DNA of 39,172 bases. Source: Verrucomicrobiota bacterium. GTDB lineage: Bacteria > Verrucomicrobiota > Verrucomicrobiae > Opitutales > CG1-02-43-26. Below, in pieces: positions 36,194 to 39,172 of this stretch (its first letter is position 1; the number at the start of each line of letters is the position of its first letter). The stretch spans positions 1 through 39,172 of the forward strand of contig JABDAI010000007.1 of the NCBI GenBank assembly GCA_013289195.1. The letters are read 5' to 3'. The notes under the pieces are model-generated. The model made no database searches. It had not been told where the DNA came from and saw only the letters and a list, made by a program, of their open reading frames with translations. The position numbers and the translations under genes are program-made.

Positions 36194-36310
36194 AAATAGT
36201 GAGACGTGATTTCTAGAGGTCTTGGGTTTTCGACTTTTTAATTCTTTTTAAGTTAGCTCTAGAAAAATGTGTTAAGCAGAAAGAACCTGAGAGAGTAAGA
36301 TGACGTTAAT

Positions 36311-38451
36311 TATCACTTTTTGCGGAAAAAAGAGTAAGATAATTTTCATCCGAATAATTTATAAGCAGTCCAATTGCGGATTTTTATGCTTCACCAGAAT
36401 ATCAAAATGAAGTGAATGACCTATTAATTATCACCTATTGCGGAAAAAGAGTAAGACGATTTGGATCCAAATAGCTTTTATAAGCAGTTCATTTTTATGC
36501 TTCAACAGAGTATCAAGATGAGGTGAATGGACATTAATTATCACTTATTGCGGAAAAAATTATGAGACACGATTTCCAGCGGACTTCAGTTTTCCACCTT
36601 TTAAAGAGCCTTTAAGTTAGCTATAGAAAATGATTGATTAAGCAGAAGAATCTCGAGAGAGGTGTGGGATGGCTTTGACTATCACTTATTCCGGAAAAAA
36701 GAGTAAGAAGGTTGTCAATCCAAATAGCTTTTATAAGCGGTTCAATTGCAGATTCTTATGCTTTAACAGAACATCAAATGAGGTGAATGACCCATTAATG
36801 ATCACTTATTGCGGAAAAAAATTGAAACGGTTTTCACAGATCTTAGTTCTCGACCTTTTTAATCTGCCTTTATATTAGCTATTGAAAATGGGTGTTAATC
36901 TCGAGTGAGGATAGGATGGCGTTGACTATCACTTATTGCGGAAAAAAGAGTAAGGCGGTTGTTAATCCGAATAGCTTTTATAAGCTATTCAATTTCAAAT
37001 ATTTATGTTTAAACAGAAAACCAAATAGAGTGAATGGCCCCTTAATTATCACTTATTGCGGAAAAAATTGAGAGACGGTTTCCAGAGATCTTTGGTTTTT
37101 CGACCTTTTTAATCGGCCTTTATGGTTAAGCAAAAGAATCTCGAGTGAGGATAGGATGGCGTTGATTATCACTTATTGCGGAAAAAAGAGTAATACGGTT
37201 GTTAATCCGAATAGCTTTTATAACCGGTTCAATTGCAGTTTTTTATGTTTTAATAGAATGAGGTGAATGGCCCCTTAATTATCACTTATTGCGGAAAAAA
37301 GAGTAATACGGTTTCCCATCCGAATAGTTTTTATAAGCAGTTTATTTACAGATTTTTATGCTTTAACAGTATATCAAAAAGAGGGGAATGGCCTATTAAT
37401 TATCACCTATTGCGGGAAAAAAGAGTAATACAGTTTTCCATCCGAATAGTTTTTATAAGCAGTTCATTTACAGATTTTTATGCTTTAACAGTAATCAAAA
37501 AGAGGGGAATGGCCTATTAATTATCACCTATTGCGGGAAAAAAGAGTAATACGGTTTTCCATCCGAATAGTTTTTATAAGCAGTTCATTTTACAGATTTT
37601 TATGCTTTAACAGTATATCAAAAAGAGGGGAATGGCCTGTTAATTATCACCTATTGCGGAAAAAAAGAGTAATACGGTTTTCCATCCGAATAGTTTTTAT
37701 AAGCAGTTCATTTTACAGATTTTTATGCTTTAACAGTATATCAAAAAGAGGGGAATGGCCTGTTAATTATCACCTATTGCGGAAAAAAAGAGTAATACGG
37801 TTTTCCATCCGAATAGTTTTTATAAGCAGTTCATTTTACAGATTTTTATGCTTTAACAGTATATCAAAAAGAGGGGAATGGCCTGTTAATTATCACCTAT
37901 TGCGGAAAAAAAGAGTAATACGGTTTTCCATCCGAATAGTTTTTATAAGCAGTTCATTTTACAGATTTTTATGCTTTAACATAATACCAAAATGAGGTGA
38001 TTGATTATCACCCATTGCGGAAATAATAATGAGAACGAATTCCAGGAGGTCCTTAGTTTTTGACCTTTTTTAATCAGCCTTTAAGTTAGTTATAGAAAAT
38101 GATTAGTTAAGCAGAAGAATTTCGAAAAAAGAAGATGGAGCTAACTATCACCTATTGCGGAGAAAAACAGCAAGATGATTTTGATCGAAATAGATTTTTA
38201 TAAGAAGTCATTTGCAGCTTGTTATGTTTGAGGAGATCCTCGAGAAGTGGTAATCATTATCACCCGTTGCAGAAATGTGAACTTTTTTTGTGCACAGTGA
38301 ATGCGAATAAACGCTATAATAATGAGACGTTTTCTAGAATCTTTGGTTTTTATCTTTTTGAATCAGACTTTAGTTTGAAGAAAGTTACAAAAATTAGTTA
38401 GAGAAAAATCTTGAGAAGAGGCTAGGTGCATTAACTATCACCTATTACGGA
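36311..38451 (+). repeat. Extended iteron array, 18 further copies spaced ~112-178 bp
   Basis: The same 16-bp core recurs at 36311, 36429, 36539, 36680, 36800, 36927, 37047, 37167, 37280, 37401, 37522, 37645, 37768, 37891, 38006, 38146, 38258 and 38436, all in one orientation. Most steps are 110-127 bp. From 37401 to 37990 the whole unit (core, then GAGTAATACGG, ATCCGAATAG, TTTTTATAAGCAGTTCA, AGATTTTTATGCTTTAACAG) is repeated almost exactly at 121-123 bp. Outer copies are more diverged, which points to recent amplification in the middle. This resembles a handcuffing/incompatibility or copy-control locus rather than coding DNA; the open frames in it arise from the repeats. Confidence 0.85.
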
Positions 38452-38563
38452 AAAAAGGGTACTTTTTGTGCGATGTAAAGCGTGTGTTGATACATTTGCA
38501 TTTGTTAAAACATTAAATATTGGAAAGGCTTTTTTGGAAGAATAAGTAATTTAAATTGCTTTT

Positions 38564-38594
38564 ATATCACTTCTTTTTTAAAAGAGGTGATATG
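38564..38594. promoter_or_regulatory. Inverted repeat burying the rep Shine-Dalgarno and start
   Basis: The left arm ATATCACTTCTTTT (38564-38577) pairs with the right arm AAAAGAGGTGATAT (38581-38594) across a 3-base loop, 14 pairs with one T-G wobble. The right arm contains the strong Shine-Dalgarno AGAGGTGAT and reaches into the ATG of rep. Each half-site begins with TATCACYT, the first half of the iteron. In Rep_3 plasmids the operator of the rep gene is commonly such an inverted half-iteron bound by Rep dimers. Confidence 0.7.
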
Positions 38595-39172
38595 AAGAAT
38601 GAGAATAGAGCTACGGGTAAAACAGTTAAAAACACCATAACAATAGCTAATAATGTTGCATTTCCTTCATTGAGAAAAGGAAAAGCATTTAAAGCTTTGT
38701 TGTTTGTATCTTCTGAAATAGATAGAACTTTAGCACCAGGTAGTGTTCATACTGTTCCTATTAGTTTATTTTGTGATCTTTTGAGATTTAAATTAAGCAA
38801 TAAAGATACGGCTTTAATTTTAGAAGAACTTGAAAATTTAAAAGTAGATTGGTCAGCGTATAATCCTGATTATCGTGGATTTTCTCATGTAATTTCTTCT
38901 TGTAGATATGATTTAAAAAAAGATACTATTTCATATTCTTTTGATCCAATGTTTATCAAAGAGTATTTAGATAGCAAAACCCCATTTAAAAATATTCCTC
39001 TCTCCCTTATAATGGATTTTCGCAGTAACTATGCTTTAAAAATATATGAATTATCGTTTCAATATTATGATCCAAAACGTAAAGAAGGCCAAACTCCAGC
39101 ATTTTCGTATGCGAAGTTGAGGTCTTTTTTTAATTTAATGGAAGATCAATATAAAAATAGTGGACATTTTTT
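38593..39172 (+). CDS. Rep_3-family plasmid replication initiator (partial, runs off the edge)
   Basis: An ATG at 38593, preceded by AGAGGTGAT, opens a frame that is uninterrupted to the window end (193 codons). The product has a first winged-helix domain typical of Rep_3 (RepB/RepE/pi-like) initiators: an N-terminal strand and helix (TIANNVAFPSLRKGKAFKALLFVSSEID), then PLSLIMDFRSNYALKIYELSFQYYDP around 135-160, the well-conserved F.S.YALxIYEL motif. The second winged helix, which reads the iteron, lies outside the window. As a monomer it should open the origin at the upstream iterons; as a dimer it should repress its own gene. The gene shares the strand and orientation of the iterons. Confidence 0.85.

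Noticed and set aside
37531..37995. 154-aa open frame with a repeated 41-residue unit, like a repeat protein
   Set aside because: It is produced by the 123-bp iteron units, whose length is divisible by three. The frame breaks wherever the unit length changes, and no Shine-Dalgarno or family signal is present.
36093..38451. CRISPR array
   Set aside because: The repeated word is only 16 bp, the intervening sequence is itself repeated rather than unique, spacing varies from 21 to 178 bp, no cas genes are present, and a Rep gene follows.

Overview
The window looks like part of a large, AT-rich, iteron-type plasmid (or plasmid-like element) from an intracellular bacterium that lives in a eukaryotic, probably amoebal, host. 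Three signs support the lifestyle: F-box-like domains fused to long repeat solenoids, a lipase/NB-ARC/TPR giant protein with a putative export signal, and many decayed mobile elements. Plasmid signs are a Rep_3-type initiator running off the right edge, an iteron field of about 2.4 kb next to it, a ParA/small-partner partition pair, and a conjugation-type type IV secretion (T4SS) block. Parachlamydia-like Chlamydiae, Legionellales and Holosporales/Rickettsiales relatives all fit. The sequence alone does not decide between them.

Layout, left to right. Position 1-230 holds the end of an unidentified gene and a possible insertion-sequence end. Position 228-3263 (minus) encodes an F-box-like protein with seven repeats of about 105-118 residues. 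Position 3383-7271 (minus) is a tight five-gene (pseudo)pilin operon whose last member carries chitobiase-like beta-sandwich repeats. Position 7732-13301 (plus) encodes two leucine-rich solenoid proteins, the second with a clear F-box. Position 13375-13860 is a group II intron 5' fragment with no reverse transcriptase. Position 14008-15513 is an AbiE type IV toxin-antitoxin pair whose toxin gene is split by one missing A. Position 15935-20821 (minus) encodes a 1628-aa lipase, NB-ARC and TPR protein built like an NLR/STAND protein.

Position 20977-26983 (minus) is a six-gene T4SS operon (VirB2-, VirB3-, VirB4-like, lipoprotein, TrbJ/VirB5-like, TrbL/VirB6-like), divergent from a VirD4/TraD coupling ATPase at 27063-28781 (plus). 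Position 28782-29864 is a non-coding AT-rich field with repeated TGATATCA palindromes. Position 29865-31565 encodes a seven-bladed FG-GAP propeller anchored in the membrane. An IS630 element with a dead transposase sits at 31605-32711. Position 32896-33889 is the partition pair, and 34019-35557 is a broken AlbA_2/COG2865 regulator. An IS200-like remnant follows. The origin (23 iterons) and the rep start occupy 36093-39172.

Inferred function: the right side replicates and segregates the element, the centre transfers DNA or protein through a T4SS, and the left side and centre carry cargo aimed at the host or at competitors (F-box solenoids, NLR-like lipase, AbiE). A shared promoter-like motif upstream of both the pilin operon and the T4SS operon suggests that these two surface machines may be switched together. 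T4SS core genes (VirB8/9/10/11-like) and a relaxase are not in this window.
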